Part shown: positions 35,132-48,171 of the stretch, in pieces
How positions within the stretch are numbered: the stretch's first letter is position 1
Layout of the letters: every line of letters starts with the position of its first letter
NCBI GenBank assembly: GCA_021442155.1
Contig: CM038221.1
Coordinates: forward strand, 29,169,906 to 29,233,905
Direction of reading: 5' to 3'
Origin: Cymbidium sinense
Lineage: Eukaryota; Streptophyta; Magnoliopsida; Asparagales; Orchidaceae
DNA length: 64,000 nucleotides
Notes under the pieces: generated by a model
Told to the model about the DNA's origin: nothing
Seen by the model: the letters and a program-made list of their open reading frames with translations, nothing else
The model's database searches: none
Position numbers and translations under genes: made by a program

Positions 35132-38100
35132 TTTCCCTCTTTTTCTTAACATAGGATTGCATAGGATTTGCAAATTGTATAGTCCGTTTGAAAAGGACAT
35201 GATACTTGTTTGAAATCTATTCCTATACACTCCTATGTCATGACTCAAGAAGGAATTCCACGTCACACATATAAATTAAACAACCAAAATCAAACAAACA
35301 AATATAAATTTTTTGCATGATTCTCTTTTGATGCATTTCTTTTTGTACATGCATATGTATTTAAGAAAAATGATATATTAGTCTGGAAAACCTCGGGATT
35401 ACGAGGCTTTAAGTAGCCCTAAGTAGGTCTTGTACCTTATACCTCTAGAGTTAATAATTGTGTCGTACTCACTTATGTCTTTTATACTTGTAAATGTGCA
35501 TATGAAAAATGGATAAAAGAATCACTCTCTTCTACTTAACAAAATCATGCATACATGAAACATTCCAAATTTCCTTAAGCAATCTCTCTTAGCATTCATT
35601 ATTATGGTGTGATAAATACTTGCATCGCATGTATAGATATGCTTAGAATTCATTCATGTGCATGATACACATGTGGGAAAGAAATAAAATATAGTGTATT
35701 TTGTGATAGTAATTCACTTTACTTAACCTTAAAATGCCTTTATTTTTTTAGTAGGTTTGTTTAGAAAAAAAAATCTAAACTTAAGATTAATTAAAATACA
35801 TAATAAAATATACACTAAACATACAAATCATTAATGAATCTATCTTAGAAATCACTTAAGGTAAGGAGGAAAGAGAGGTTATCTTCTCTTTTCCTCTCTT
35901 TACAACCTTTAGTAATTAAGTAGGTTCATTCAAACAAAATCGAATCATCAATTAAAATTAACCCATATCATGTAAACAACTTAAATGAGACCACCCTTTT
36001 AAGTTGAACCTTTTTACGCTTGGAAAATCTCAACCTTAAAGCCTAGCTAAGCTCACCACTCAAATCTTTTAGAACACACACATTAGCCTAAGTCACCACT
36101 TCTAGACCTATTTAGGGTGGTGCATGGTTTTATGTTTACTTTTGTTTTATAATGTGATGTTTTAGTTTGGATGTTAGGGTGTATATCCGTAGAATTAATG
36201 GTAGGATGATTTAGTCTAATCATTATCTTCATGAGATTATGCTTTAATAAAATGTAAGCTTGCAGTAAGTTGCTTATACCTTAAGCATAATCCAAAATAG
36301 GCTAGGTGGACTATGTGTGCTAAGTCAAATTTGTTTATATATATGCTTGGGAATGTGCGGTTTGTTTAGCTAATATCTATTTTACAGGTTTTAGTTAGAT
36401 TTACTTTTTCCTTTTCATGTAAGTTTATAATTAGGATTTTAGATTGATTGTTATGGGGGACTAGGATAGCATTGGTTATAAGATCACATCTTATGTACCA
36501 TGTGAAGTCTTTGGAGTATCCACATTCCAACCATCTAAAAGAAAGATGCAAAAGAAGAAAGAAGAAAGAAGAAGGAAGAAAGAAGAAAGAAGAAAAGAAG
36601 AATGAAGACCCCTATAACATGAATTCTTTTTTGTAATTTATTTGTAATCCGGGTTGTATAAGGGTAGAGCTCGACTACCCAATTTATTTTAGGGTTTGTG
36701 CGGTGGTTCTCGACCACACTTGACCTCTTATTCTTTTGCGCTAACTTTATAAAATGTTTGATGTTTGTTTAGCTTGTGCATTAGAAATATCATGTTTTCC
36801 TAGTTTCTTCCTTGCTTTGAGGTATGACCTGGATGACGATTAGACTCTTAAGAAAAAATAAATTTTCTACAGAATTAATCAACTCAAAATTAAAAATTAA
36901 TAACTCATAACCTCACCTAAAGCTTAGGCCAAAAATCAAGATAAAAGAATTAGCAATCCCTTATTTAGATGCTGTATTTTCTTTCTAACATCATACATAA
37001 AAACATATTGCTTCACTCTTGATTTGGAGGGCTTCCACTTGTGCTAGAGAACTTGGCTTAATCTTTGAGAGCCATGGAAAAAATACTCCTCCCCCTTCTC
37101 CCTAATTTTGGCCCATAATCTTGTTTCTCATGCATTAAATATATGAATCTTATAATCCCGAGTCAAATGATTGTCCAAAAATGAAAGTAAAATGTTATAT
37201 GTTTTGCATTAGATTTAGGCTATTTTTGATGCTCTTACATGATCTAGTCTCTTAGAGAGTGAGTTTAAGGACTTAGTTTCTTTCTAAATTAAATAACAGC
37301 TTAGCTATCTTGCATAAACATATGACTTGACTACATGAATTTAAAATTGTAGGTGGAGTTAGTTGGCGGCCACCCTTGGCAGTTGTAAGTCTAACAGTCA
37401 GGTGGTTTATCCTCTCTTGTGGAGGTAAACTATATGCTCATTTTTGCCTTATATTTATGTCGTGCCTTGGCCCTCACCAGAGCTCCCTAGATTTAGGTTC
37501 TAAGATTGCTATTTCCCTTCGGGTTCGTGAGCATAAATCCTCACCTCTTAGGTATTTTCATGACCTTGCATCATGGAATTATAAGCCCTAAACTTCTAAT
37601 AGAAATTTAACTCAAACAAATAATTTCCCTTAATTTCAAAAATGTAAAGCCCAACCATAATATAGTTTGGGATGCTCACTAGGCTTCCTAGTATCATGAG
37701 CATCCCCTACTCATCTCCATTTGGTTTCAATAATAACTCCCTCCCTTTGATCAATCTCATTTGATCTTCCAAAATAAACTAATTTATTGATAGTCTAACT
37801 TTAAAATCTTTGGAGACAATGATCATTTACCTTAATCAAGAGTATTCTTAATGAAACTAATTCCTTAAAATGTAATTAACTATAAAGGATTGCCTTCATA
37901 GGAAACTTAATGAGCCCGATTTAAAATAAACCTTGCTTTACTTTTCCATGTAAAGCAAGAGAAGAATCTCTGGTACATATGAAGACCCATAGTCCTTATG
38001 AGTCCTTATTCAAATGATTAAATCCATTGTAGGGTGGTGACTTATACCTTTTGAGATAGTACACCTCTCCTCAATATCATACCTGATCTGCCTAATAAGA

Positions 38101-38150
38101 ACATTTGCAGATCTACGTGGTGTCCCAAGTAAAGGTGTATATTTATGTTT
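35131..38150 (-). mobile_element. LTR-family copy B, first 3 kb
   Basis: On the minus strand this matches the first half of the family: GGGACACCACG near 38133, CCATAGTTAATTACAT-like sequence near 37870, and the GTACAAGACCTACTTAGGGC-type block near 35425. The family start near 38150 is degraded. No coding sequence. About 2 kb of the unit between here and 29745 has been replaced by the ARPC3/MULE segment. Confidence 0.72.
36548..36610. repeat. GAA-rich microsatellite
   Basis: An imperfect (GAAGAAA)n tract in LTR-family copy B. Related copies have GAAGAAAT/GATGAAG-type tracts at the same place (46560-46620 and, inverted, 61760-61800), so it is a family feature that has expanded here. Confidence 0.8.
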
Positions 38151-38186
38151 TCATTTATCCTCTTCAAAAGGATAGATGAAGGCAGA

Positions 38187-41100
38187 AATATTTCACCACA
38201 ATCCCACATATGGGTAACCAAGTCCACCTGTCCTAACTTGGGTTACACTTAGGGGGATAAGTAACCTGTACAACAAAATGCATTTAATAATTTTATTACA
38301 ACGCCCCTTTAGCACAATCCCTCATAAAGTAGAATTAGGCTAATATTACTAACATTCAAACTACATATACACCATAACATTGGTCTAAAATAATACATCA
38401 CAAAACTAAACATTCATCAAACCATGCACCACCCTAACATAAGGCTAGAAATGGTGACTAAGTCTAATGTGCATGTGTTAAGGCTTGTATGACATGTCAA
38501 AAGCTTTAGAGTTATGCTAAATGTGTGAGATTTAATTGTTAAAAGGTTGATTTCTCTTTAAATGGTTTAGTTGATCTAGAGATTTTATTTAGTATTTTCT
38601 TTTGTTTCATATCGCTTACACATAGAAACTAAGTGTTGTAAAGAGAAGAAAGAGAGAGGAAGTCTCTTTTCCTCCCTATCTTAAGTCATTTCTAAGGTAA
38701 ATTAATTAATGTATTTCCTTTGGTGAATGGTTTATTATGTATTTTAATTAACTCTAAGTTTAGATTCATTCTAAATAACCCCATTTAATAAGAAAGACAT
38801 CTTAGGATTAATTATTATTGATTACTATGACATAACACATATTTATTTATTTCTTTCTATCATGTATGCCATGCATATGGATAACCTTAAGCATACCTGT
38901 ACATACAATGTAAATCTTAACATACTTTGATGATGAATGTAAAGAAATGTAAAATTGAATGTTTCATTTATTGATTGAATCATGAATGCATGTTTTTATT
39001 ATGTAGAAAAAAGAGATTTTTCATCCATTAACTAAACACACATTCACATGTGTAAAAGTTATAAGTGAGTACAATGCCATTATTTTTTACTCTAGGGGCG
39101 TAAGGTATAAGACTTACTTAGGGCTACTTAAAGCCTCATAATCCTGAGATGTCCAAACTAATATACCACTTTACTTAGATACATGTAAATGTATAAATAG
39201 CTGTGAGGATAGAAGAATCCATGCAAAAAGTTATATTTTATTTGTTTGATTTTTGATTCTTTATTCATTGGCCACATCACACATGTATATGTATGAGAGT
39301 TTAAACTGAGTATGGTGCCATTGTTTTCTACACCAGGGGAATAAGGTACAAGACCTACTTAGGGCTACTTAAAGCCTCACAGCCCCAATATGTCCAGACT
39401 AATATATCAATTTTCTCAAATACACGTGAATGTACAAAAAGAATCAAATGGATTAGGAATCATGCAAGAAATTGAGTTTAATTTGGTTGTATGATTTACA
39501 TGTATAATATGAAAACCCTTCCCATGACTTAACATAGAGATGCATAGGAATAGATTTAAGAAAGTGTTGTGTTCTTCTCAAATGAACTATACAATTGCAA
39601 ATCCTATGTGAACCCATGTTGAGAGAAGGTAAGAGAATTTCATAGTATACATTTTATGTTATCATCATACGTGCTTATAAATATTTGTAATAAGCATTAC
39701 TTCATTTATAAGAATTGGTTTATAGGTTTTGAAAGTAGTTTTTGGTTTAATAGCGATAATAGACACTCATATTCTTAATTTTAGCCAACATATACAATTT
39801 AACATAAAAGGAAATATTTCATTTAATTAATTTTAAAAGGAAATAAATGCATGATTTCATATGGCAAGCAATATTTAGCATGATTGGAAAGAAATAAAGG
39901 AATATAAACACATGATTTCATTCATCCCAATTAATTCCTTAGGACAATCATATTAGATAAGGCTATTTAAAATAAATCAAAATTCTTCAAAAACATTTTT
40001 TTTACTTTGAGTTTGATTTGATTTAGGAAATATGAGAGAGGATTGGTAATTCTAACCCATTTCCCCATGTGTGAATTGATTTGGTTTAATGAAGAATATT
40101 TAAGTTGATTTTATATTTTGATTAGGTTAAGGTATGAATTAATTATCTCTTACCTACATCACCTTAAGTTAATTAACTAATTAATAACAAGCCAACATGA
40201 TATGCAACCACATGAAAAGTAAATTTGCAATGCTCCTAGGAAATGAAAGGGGCCTAATGCAATTGGCTTATGATTAATAGTTAATTAAACTTAAGGGATC
40301 TCACTTAATTATTTTTAAGATTTTCTCACACATGAGTTAATCATATTTTCAATATCTCTCATTTTGAGTTATTGAACACCAAATGTTCTACCCAAAAGTT
40401 AATTAGGGTTGTTTAGATATGAAGTAAATTTTAATTAAGTAATTAGGTTCATTAATCCATTTTGATTAAGCATAAACATCTCCAATTAAGAAATGAGAAA
40501 GAGATCAAGAAAGAGGCCTTGATCTCAATCTAAGTCCTACACTTAATGACTTAGGCTCGATCTTTATAGCTAATATAATTAAGCTACTAATTATCTCATT
40601 AATCCTTAATTAGATTAATTTTAAAGTGAAGAAAACTTAGGAAATGAATTAAAAAATATCTCAATCACATTCTAAGCTTTCATTCAACAGGTAATTAAGT
40701 TTAAATAATTAATTAAAGCATTGATCATTTATTAATTATCACTAATTATATTAAAAGAGTGATTAAGGCTTAATCAAGTGATTTTCCCAATTAAGCCACC
40801 AATAAAATATCAAAAAATTAGGGGAGGCAGAGGTCATCGCTCAAAAACCCACTGAAAGTTTGAGATCAATTGGGTGATTAATTAAGGAGTAATTAAGCTA
40901 TTTAATTTTTTAATAAAGCCCTAATTAAGCTAAAATCACTATTCAAAATTAACTAATAATAATTTTTCTAGATTCTACTTTGAAATTCCTTTAAAATGAG
41001 CCTCAGTTTGTATCTTTTTGGAAATTTTTGCAATTAGTTATGATTTTAGGAAGTTTCAGTATTAAAATAGAATTAATTAGCCGTAATTATATCCCTAATC

Positions 41101-41780
41101 CCATCGGGCCACATGGCGGCTACGCCGCTTTCCACTTGGTGTGATGAGATTAATTATTTTAGTTACCACATTCACGCGACCGACTGGCAAATGCATTTTC
41201 TTTGTTGCTCGATCATATCGACGGGATTACACTGTAGTTCGGCTAAGAATCACAACATATCTAGTGAGATTTGATCACGGACGTCCATTCCAATCATGCA
41301 ACAGATGGTGCATGATCATTCTCCTTCACGGCGAAAAGATGAACATTGTTCATCTTTTCGTCAATCTGAGCTCACCCGAGCTCAGATTGGGACCAAAATG
41401 ATCCCACACTTTCAGGAGGAGGGGGGATGCATATCCAACAATCAAGATTGCATGGGGTACCCCTTCAAAAAAGACCGTTAAAAATTTTCTAAAGCTACCA
41501 TTTTTGAACAATTACCTCAGGCTATCAGCTTAATGATGAGGTAGCTTTGTCTAGTTAGGTTAATATGATGATTTGGGATGTTTGTTCATTAATTTGGATT
41601 GGCTTAGGTTTGAATTTGACTCATTTGGATTCAAAAGGTCAAATTGAAATTTTGAACATTAATGTTGTTGATTAAGTTCATTGGTTGATTGAACAATTAT
41701 TTTGGTTTGGTTTAATTTGGAATATTTAGATTTTGTCATTAGTTGAGAGACCAATTGGTCAGCTTGACTCAACGTAGCCC
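38187..41780 (+). mobile_element. LTR-family copy C (plus orientation, truncated at its start)
   Basis: The copy begins at the internal CACATATGGGTAACCAAGTCC motif, found about 1.4 kb into copy A, and continues through the GACCTACTTAGGGCTACTTAAAGCCTC blocks (39110, 39355) and a GC-richer part (41100-41410) into GGTCAA-type sequence. It pairs with copy D as an inverted repeat. Short frames at 41141-41481 show no known motif. Confidence 0.7.
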
Positions 41781-42030
41781 AAATTGATCTAAAAGGTCAC
41801 GTTGACCAAAATCTAAATTAATTCCAAATTAAACCAAACCAAAGCCTACAATAATGTTCAATCAACCAATTGAACTTAATGCAACACCTAACCCAACCCA
41901 ATTTGGTGAAATGTGTCAAATTGGTCAATTTGACCTTTTTGAATACAAATGAGTTAAATTCAAACCTAAGCCAAAGCAATCCAAATTAATTGAACCAAAA
42001 CATCCCAAATCATCATATGAACTTAACCGA
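41600..42030. repeat. Centre of a large palindrome
   Basis: TTTGGATTGGCTTAGGTTTGAATTTGACTC at about 41594 pairs with its complement at about 41950-41985, and pairing continues inward to roughly 41770-41790. Outward, copy C (41100-41530) pairs with 42960-43400 of copy D, and matching goes on to about 38200/46350. The right side has about 0.93 kb (42030-42960) not present on the left. Confidence 0.8.
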
Positions 42031-45000
42031 AGCCTTGGTTTGACCTAATTTGACCAATTGGTCAACCCAATCCAACCTAACCCAAATGAACCCATTTGAC
42101 CAAATGAGCTCATGTCACCCAAAACCAAGCCATGGGATGCTATTGACCGACCAAAGCATACCCCAAACTAGCCTTAGGCTACTCCAAAGTTAACCCAAAA
42201 GCCAAACAAACTCATCCAAAGTTGACTACCCAATGGACAAAGCTCCCACCTTGGATTCCTACTTTTAGTGGAAAAATTCATTTTGCACTCCCATGGCGCC
42301 TTTTTACCAAATGAGGCATCCCTAGAGCTCACTAACCACTCTAAGCACCCAGGACTTACCTAGACCAAAGGAAACTCACCAAGCCAAGCTCACTCTCCCC
42401 AATCCATGGCCAACCCTATGGGTGCAAGGAGAATAAAATCCTCCCACTTGCCTATATCAAGCCTTAAAACCCCTTACATGGCTTTGGCCACTCATGGCAT
42501 GCACCTCGGATTGACGGCGATCAATCTGATGAGTTGATGGCAGCAAAGTGATGGAATTCTTGGGAATGATTTTGTCCGTCTACTTGGCTAAATGGAGGGA
42601 TATACTCCCTCAATTCAACTGGTTTTGCAGAGAATTCAATCTCATTCGACCCTAGAGTGATTTCGAATTCTCATAGAGCTTTCCTAAGGCCTCCCTAAGC
42701 TCCCTCGATCGGCATTACTCCTCTATGTACAAATCCGAAATAGGGCATCACCATTCCAAGCAATTCCTCCTCTTCACCAAACTCAAATTCCTTTTACCCA
42801 TACCCTCACCACACCTCGCTGAGCTCGATCGAGTCATTTCCCAAGTCCCCTAAGCCACAAGAAGTGTAACTTCAATCAAGACCGATCACCACTAAAGAGG
42901 TGCTTGCTCGATCGAGTAATCCACTTCAAATCATGATCGAATTTTTTCAACAGGGCTTCGTCTCTACTAGATGAAGTTACCTTTGTCATTTGAAGCATCG
43001 GTGATAGCCTCTGGTGAGGTAATTGTTCAAAACCGGAGCTATAGAGAATTTTTAGTTGGTCTTTTTCAAAGGGAATTGTCATCCCATGCAATCTTGATCA
43101 TTGGATATACATCCCTCCTCCTTCCGAAGGTGTGGGATTATTTTGATCCCAAGAAGCTCGGATTGAACAAGGAAAGATGAACGGTGTTCATCTTTCATCA
43201 TGTGCAAAGGAGAAGAATCATGCACCATCTATTCTACGTGATTGGAATGGATAGCCGTGATCAAATCTCTCTAGCTCTGCTGTGATTCTTAGCTTAAACC
43301 ATTGTATCACCGTCGATCTTAGACGATAAATAGAAAATGCATCCGCCCCCGAGTCGCTGCAGATGTGGCAACTTAAATAACCAATCAGTTGACGCCATGT
43401 AGAAAGCACACTGCTTCGGCCACCATGTGGCTCGACGGTATTAGAGATATAATTAGGGCAAATTAATTCTATTTTTAATACTAAAACTTCTTAAAATTAT
43501 AACTAATTGTAGAAAAATCTAAAAAATATGAACTTAGGCTCATTTTAAAGGTATTTTAAAGTAGAATCTAGAAAAATTAATATTAATTAATTTTGAATAG
43601 TGATTTTTAGGTTAATTAAGGTTTTATTAAAAACTCAATTAGCTAAATTACTCCTTAATTAATCACCCAATTGATCGCAAACTTTCTATGGGAATTTAGG
43701 GAGATGACCTCTACCTCCCCTAATTTTTTGATATTTTATTAGTGGCTTATTTGGGGAAATCACTTAATTAAGCCTTAATCACTCTTTTTATTTAATTAGT
43801 GATAATTAATAAATGAACAATGCTTTAATTAATTATTTAAGCTTAATTACCTCGTTGAACAATAAGAAAGCTTGGGAATGTGATTGAGATATTTTTAATT
43901 CATTTTCTAAGTTTTTTCACTTTGGAATTAATCTAATTAGGGATTAATGAGGTAATTAGTAGCTTAATTAAATTAAGCTTAAATATAAAGATCAGAGCCT
44001 AAGTCATTAAGTGTAGGACTTAGGGATTGAGATCAAGGCCTCTTTCTTAATCTCTTTCCTTTAGTCCATCTCATTTCTTTAATTAGTGATGTTTATGCTC
44101 AGTCAAAATGGATTAATGAACCTAATTACTTAATTAAAATTTCCTTCACATCTAAACGACCCTAATTAAATTTTGGTAGCACTTTGGGCATTCAACAACC
44201 CAAAATGAGAGATAATGAAATTATGATTAGCTCATATGTGTGAGAAAATCATAAAAGTAATTAAGATCCCTTAAGCTTAATTAACTATTAATCATAAGCC
44301 AATTGCATTAGGACTCTTTCATTTCCTAGGATCATTACAAATTTAATTTTCATGTGGTTGCATATCATGTTGGCTTATTATTAATTAGTTAATTAACTTA
44401 AGGTGATGTAGGTAAGGGATAAATAATTCATTTGATTCATACCTTAACCTAATCAAAACATAAAATCAACTTAAATATTCTTCATTAAACCAAATCAATT
44501 CACACATGGGGAAATGGATTAGAATTGGCAAACCTCTCTCATATTTCTTAAATCAAATCAAAATCAAAGTAAAAAATGTCTTTAAAGAATTTTTGTTTTT
44601 TAATAGCATTATCTAATATGATTGTCCTTAGGAATTAATTGGGATGAATGAAATCATGTGTTTACATTCCTTTAGTTCTTTCCAATCATGTTAAATATTA
44701 CTTGCCATATGAAATCATGCATTTATTTATTTTTAAATTAATTAAATGAAATGTTTCCTTTATGTCCAATTGCATGGGCTAAAATTAAGAAAATGAGGCT
44801 ATTATCACTCTTAAACCAAAACCACTTTCAAAACCTATAAACCAATTCTTATAAATGAAGTAATGTTTATTACAAATATTTGTAAGCTTGCATGTGATGA
44901 TAAATGAAATGTATACTATGAAATTCTTTTCCTTCTCTCAACATGGGTTCAATAGATTTGCAAGTGTATAGTTCATTTGAGAAGAACACAACACTTGCCT

Positions 45001-48000
45001 AAATCTATTCCTATGCATCTCTATGTTAAGACATGGGAAGGGTTTTCATATTATACACATAAATCATACAACCAAATCAAACACAATTTCTTGCATGATT
45101 CCTAATCCAATTAGTTCTTTTTATACATTCACGTGTATTTGAGAAAAGTGATATATTAGTCAGCACATCCTGGGGTTGCAAGGCTTTAAATAACCATAAG
45201 TAGGTCTTGTACCTTACACCCCTGGTGTAGAAAATAATGGCGTCATACTCTCTTAAAACCTCTCATACATATGCATGTGTGATGTGGCCAATGAATAAAG
45301 AATCAAAAATAAAATAAATAAAATATAACTTTTTGCATGGATTCTTCTATCCTCATAGTTATTTATACATTTACATGTAACTAAGTAAAGTAGTATATTA
45401 TTCCGTACATCTCGAGGCTACGAGGCTTTAAGTAGCCCTAAGTAGGTCTTGTACCTTATGCCCCTGGTGTAGAAAACAATGATGCATACTCACTTATAAC
45501 TTTTATACATGTAAATGTGTGTTTAGTTAATGGATGAAAAATCTCTTTTCTACATAATAAAACATGCATTCATAATTCAATCATTAAATGAAACATTCAA
45601 ATTTACATTTCTTTGCATTCATCATCAAAGTATGCTAAGATTTACATTGTATGTATTGGTATGCTTAAGGTTATTCATATGCATGATATACATGATGGAA
45701 AGAAAAAATTAATGTGTGTTATGTGATAGTAATCCATAATAATTAATCATAACATGCCTTTCTTATTAAATGGGGTTATTTAGAATGAATCTAAACTTAG
45801 GGTTAATTAAAATACATAATAAACCATTCACCAAAGGAAATTCATTAATCCTTTTACCTTAGAAATGACTTCAGGTAGGGAGGAAGAGAGACTCCGTCTT
45901 TATTTCTTCTCTTTACAATACTTAGTTGCTAAGTGTAAGCCATATGAAGCAAAAGAAAATACTAAATAAAATCTCTAGATCAACTAAACCATTTAAAGAG
46001 AAATTAACTTTTTATAAATTAAATCCCTCACATTTAGCAAACCATAACTATAAAGCCTAGTTAGACATGCCACACAAGCCTTAACACACACATCAATTAA
46101 GTGATCATTTCTAGCCTTATATTAGGGCGGTGTATGGTCCGATGAATGTTTAGTTTTGTGATGTATTATTTTATGATGTTATGGTATGTAATGAATGTTA
46201 GAATATTAGCCTAATCATGCTTTTGCTAAGGCGTTGTAATAAAAATACTAAATATTTTTTGTTGTATAGGTTGCTTATACCCCTAAGCATAACCTAAGTT
46301 AGGACAGGTGGAGTTGGTTACCCATGTGTAGGGTACTAAGTCCAAATTATTCCTATAACTACTTGGGTTATAAGGTGTGTAACATTTGTTTCTGAGTAGC
46401 TTGATTTACTTTCCTTCCTTTAATGTAATTTTGCATTAGGATTAGATAAGTATTATGGGGATTAAGGATAAACATTGTTTATAAGACCATGTCTTATACA
46501 TCATGTGATGTCTTTGGAGCAAACTACAGCCTACTCAAACCAAAAGAATGAGAGAAAATTGAGCGAATTAAAAATGAAGAAATGAAAGATGAAGAGTGAA
46601 GAATGGGGGATGAAAAATGAAGACCCCCCCCAAAACACTTATCATTTCATAATTATAATTATTCTTTCGTTATATCGAGATGTATAAGGGTAGAGCTCAG
46701 CTACCCATATTTCTTTTAAGATTGTACGGCAGTACCCGACTGCTCCGGCCTCTTATTCTTTTGCGATAGCTTTATAAAATTATTTGATGTATTGTTTAAC
46801 TTGTGCATTAGAAACATCATGTCTTTTCATAGTTTCTTTATGATTGGACATTGTGTGGCTTTGAGCGATTATCCTCTTAGGATAAAAAAATAAATTATCT
46901 ATCCCACTACCAACTCATAACAAATTTTTTAAAATAATTCATAACCTTACCTAAATTAGGCTTTACTCAAGATAATAAAATATTTAGCATCCTTTAGCTA
47001 GATGATTGAATGTATAATGTCAAGCATATCATATTCTTCCACTCTTGCTAAGAGTGGGCTTCCATCTGTGCTAGTCAATAAAGGCTTAACCTGTAAGAGC
47101 CTTAGATGGAAAGGCACCTCTTTCTCTTTTGATTTGGCCCATAATCAATTTATCATGCATTTAGGAATAAAAAATCCTATAGCTTGTGTTAAGATAAATT
47201 ATCCAAAATTAAGTAAAACTTGATAAGAATTTGCATTAGATTTAAGTCATTACTCATGCCCTTCAAGATCTAGCCTCTTAGGGAGTGAGTTTAAGGACTT
47301 AGTTTCTCTTTTAAGTAAATAATAGTCTAACCATGTTACAAAACATATGGCTTGTCCACATGGATTTAAAGCTAGGAGGAGTTTACGCCATGTAGGTGAT
47401 AATAAGCCCAATGATGGTTCATTCTCTAGTGGAGATAAACTAGTTTTTCCTTTTTTCTTAGATTGAGGTCATATTTTGGCCCTTTCCAAAGCTTCCTAGA
47501 TTCATGATGAGGTTGTTGTCTCCTTTTGGGCTACAAGAATCCTCACCTCTTAGGCATTTCCACAATCTTGTATTGATGGATTATAAGCCTTAGCAATCTA
47601 ATAAAATTTCTACTCAAACAAATGAATCTCTTCGATTTCAAATACATAAAGCCCAACCATAGGATATACTGGAGTGCCCACTAGGATTCCTAGTATCATG
47701 CACACTCCTTACTCATCCTCTTTGGTTTCGATAATATCTTTTCCCTTTGGGTCTCTCCTATTTGATTTCCAAAATACAATTAACCCTTTGATAGTCCTAT
47801 CTTTGAATTCTTCAGAGATAACAATCACCTACTTTAATCTAGAGTATTCTTAAGGGATTCATTTCTCTTAGGATGTAATTAACTATGGAGGATTTCCTCC
47901 ATAGGGAACTTAACAAACCCAATTTAAATAAACCCTACTTCACTTCTCCATGTAAAGTAGGAAAAAAATATCTAGTATATTCGAAGACCCATCATGCCTT

Positions 48001-48166
48001 AGGAGTCTTTATTAGGTGATTAGGTCCATTACAGGATAGTGATTTCTATCTCTTGAGATAGTACGCTATTCCTTAATGTAATACCTGATCATACTAATGA
48101 GTGCATCTGCGGATCTGTGTGGTGTCACCTTACACAAACACACCCAACACAAAAATAAACACCATA
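41785..48166 (-). mobile_element. LTR-family copy D (minus orientation)
   Basis: On the minus strand the copy starts at 48166 with TATGGTGTTTATTTTTG, has GGTGACACCACACAGATC, GGACCTAATCACCTAATAA and the TAATTACATCCTAAGAG block, and runs to about 41785, lacking the last part of copy A. The right edge is exact because it touches the ATTAT duplication and LINE piece 3. The 42030-42960 part is GC-richer and has no frame of interest. Confidence 0.76.
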
Positions 48167-48171
48167 ATTAT

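Larger units (their letters stand above)
28894..48166 (-). mobile_element. 19.3-kb composite insertion built from LTR-family copies, TSD ATTAT
   Basis: ATTAT at 28889-28893 and 48167-48171 brackets the block, and the interrupted LINE continues across it. Read on the minus strand, it starts TATGGTGTTTATTTTTG at 48166 (family start, G changed to A) and ends GGTCAACA at 28894, so the outer ends look like one LTR element in minus orientation. Inside, however, there is no internal domain: I see a minus copy (B, split by a foreign segment), a plus copy (C) and a minus copy (D). It is therefore a rearranged nest rather than an intact element. Confidence 0.72.

Noticed and set aside
36366..36717. Lys/Glu-rich and Phe/Ser-rich frames near 36.5 kb
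   Set aside because: They translate a GAA microsatellite on either strand.
41141..43409. Several 60-86-codon frames around the palindrome centre as genes
   Set aside because: They are in the GC-richer part of LTR-family copies, differ between the two arms and carry no motif.
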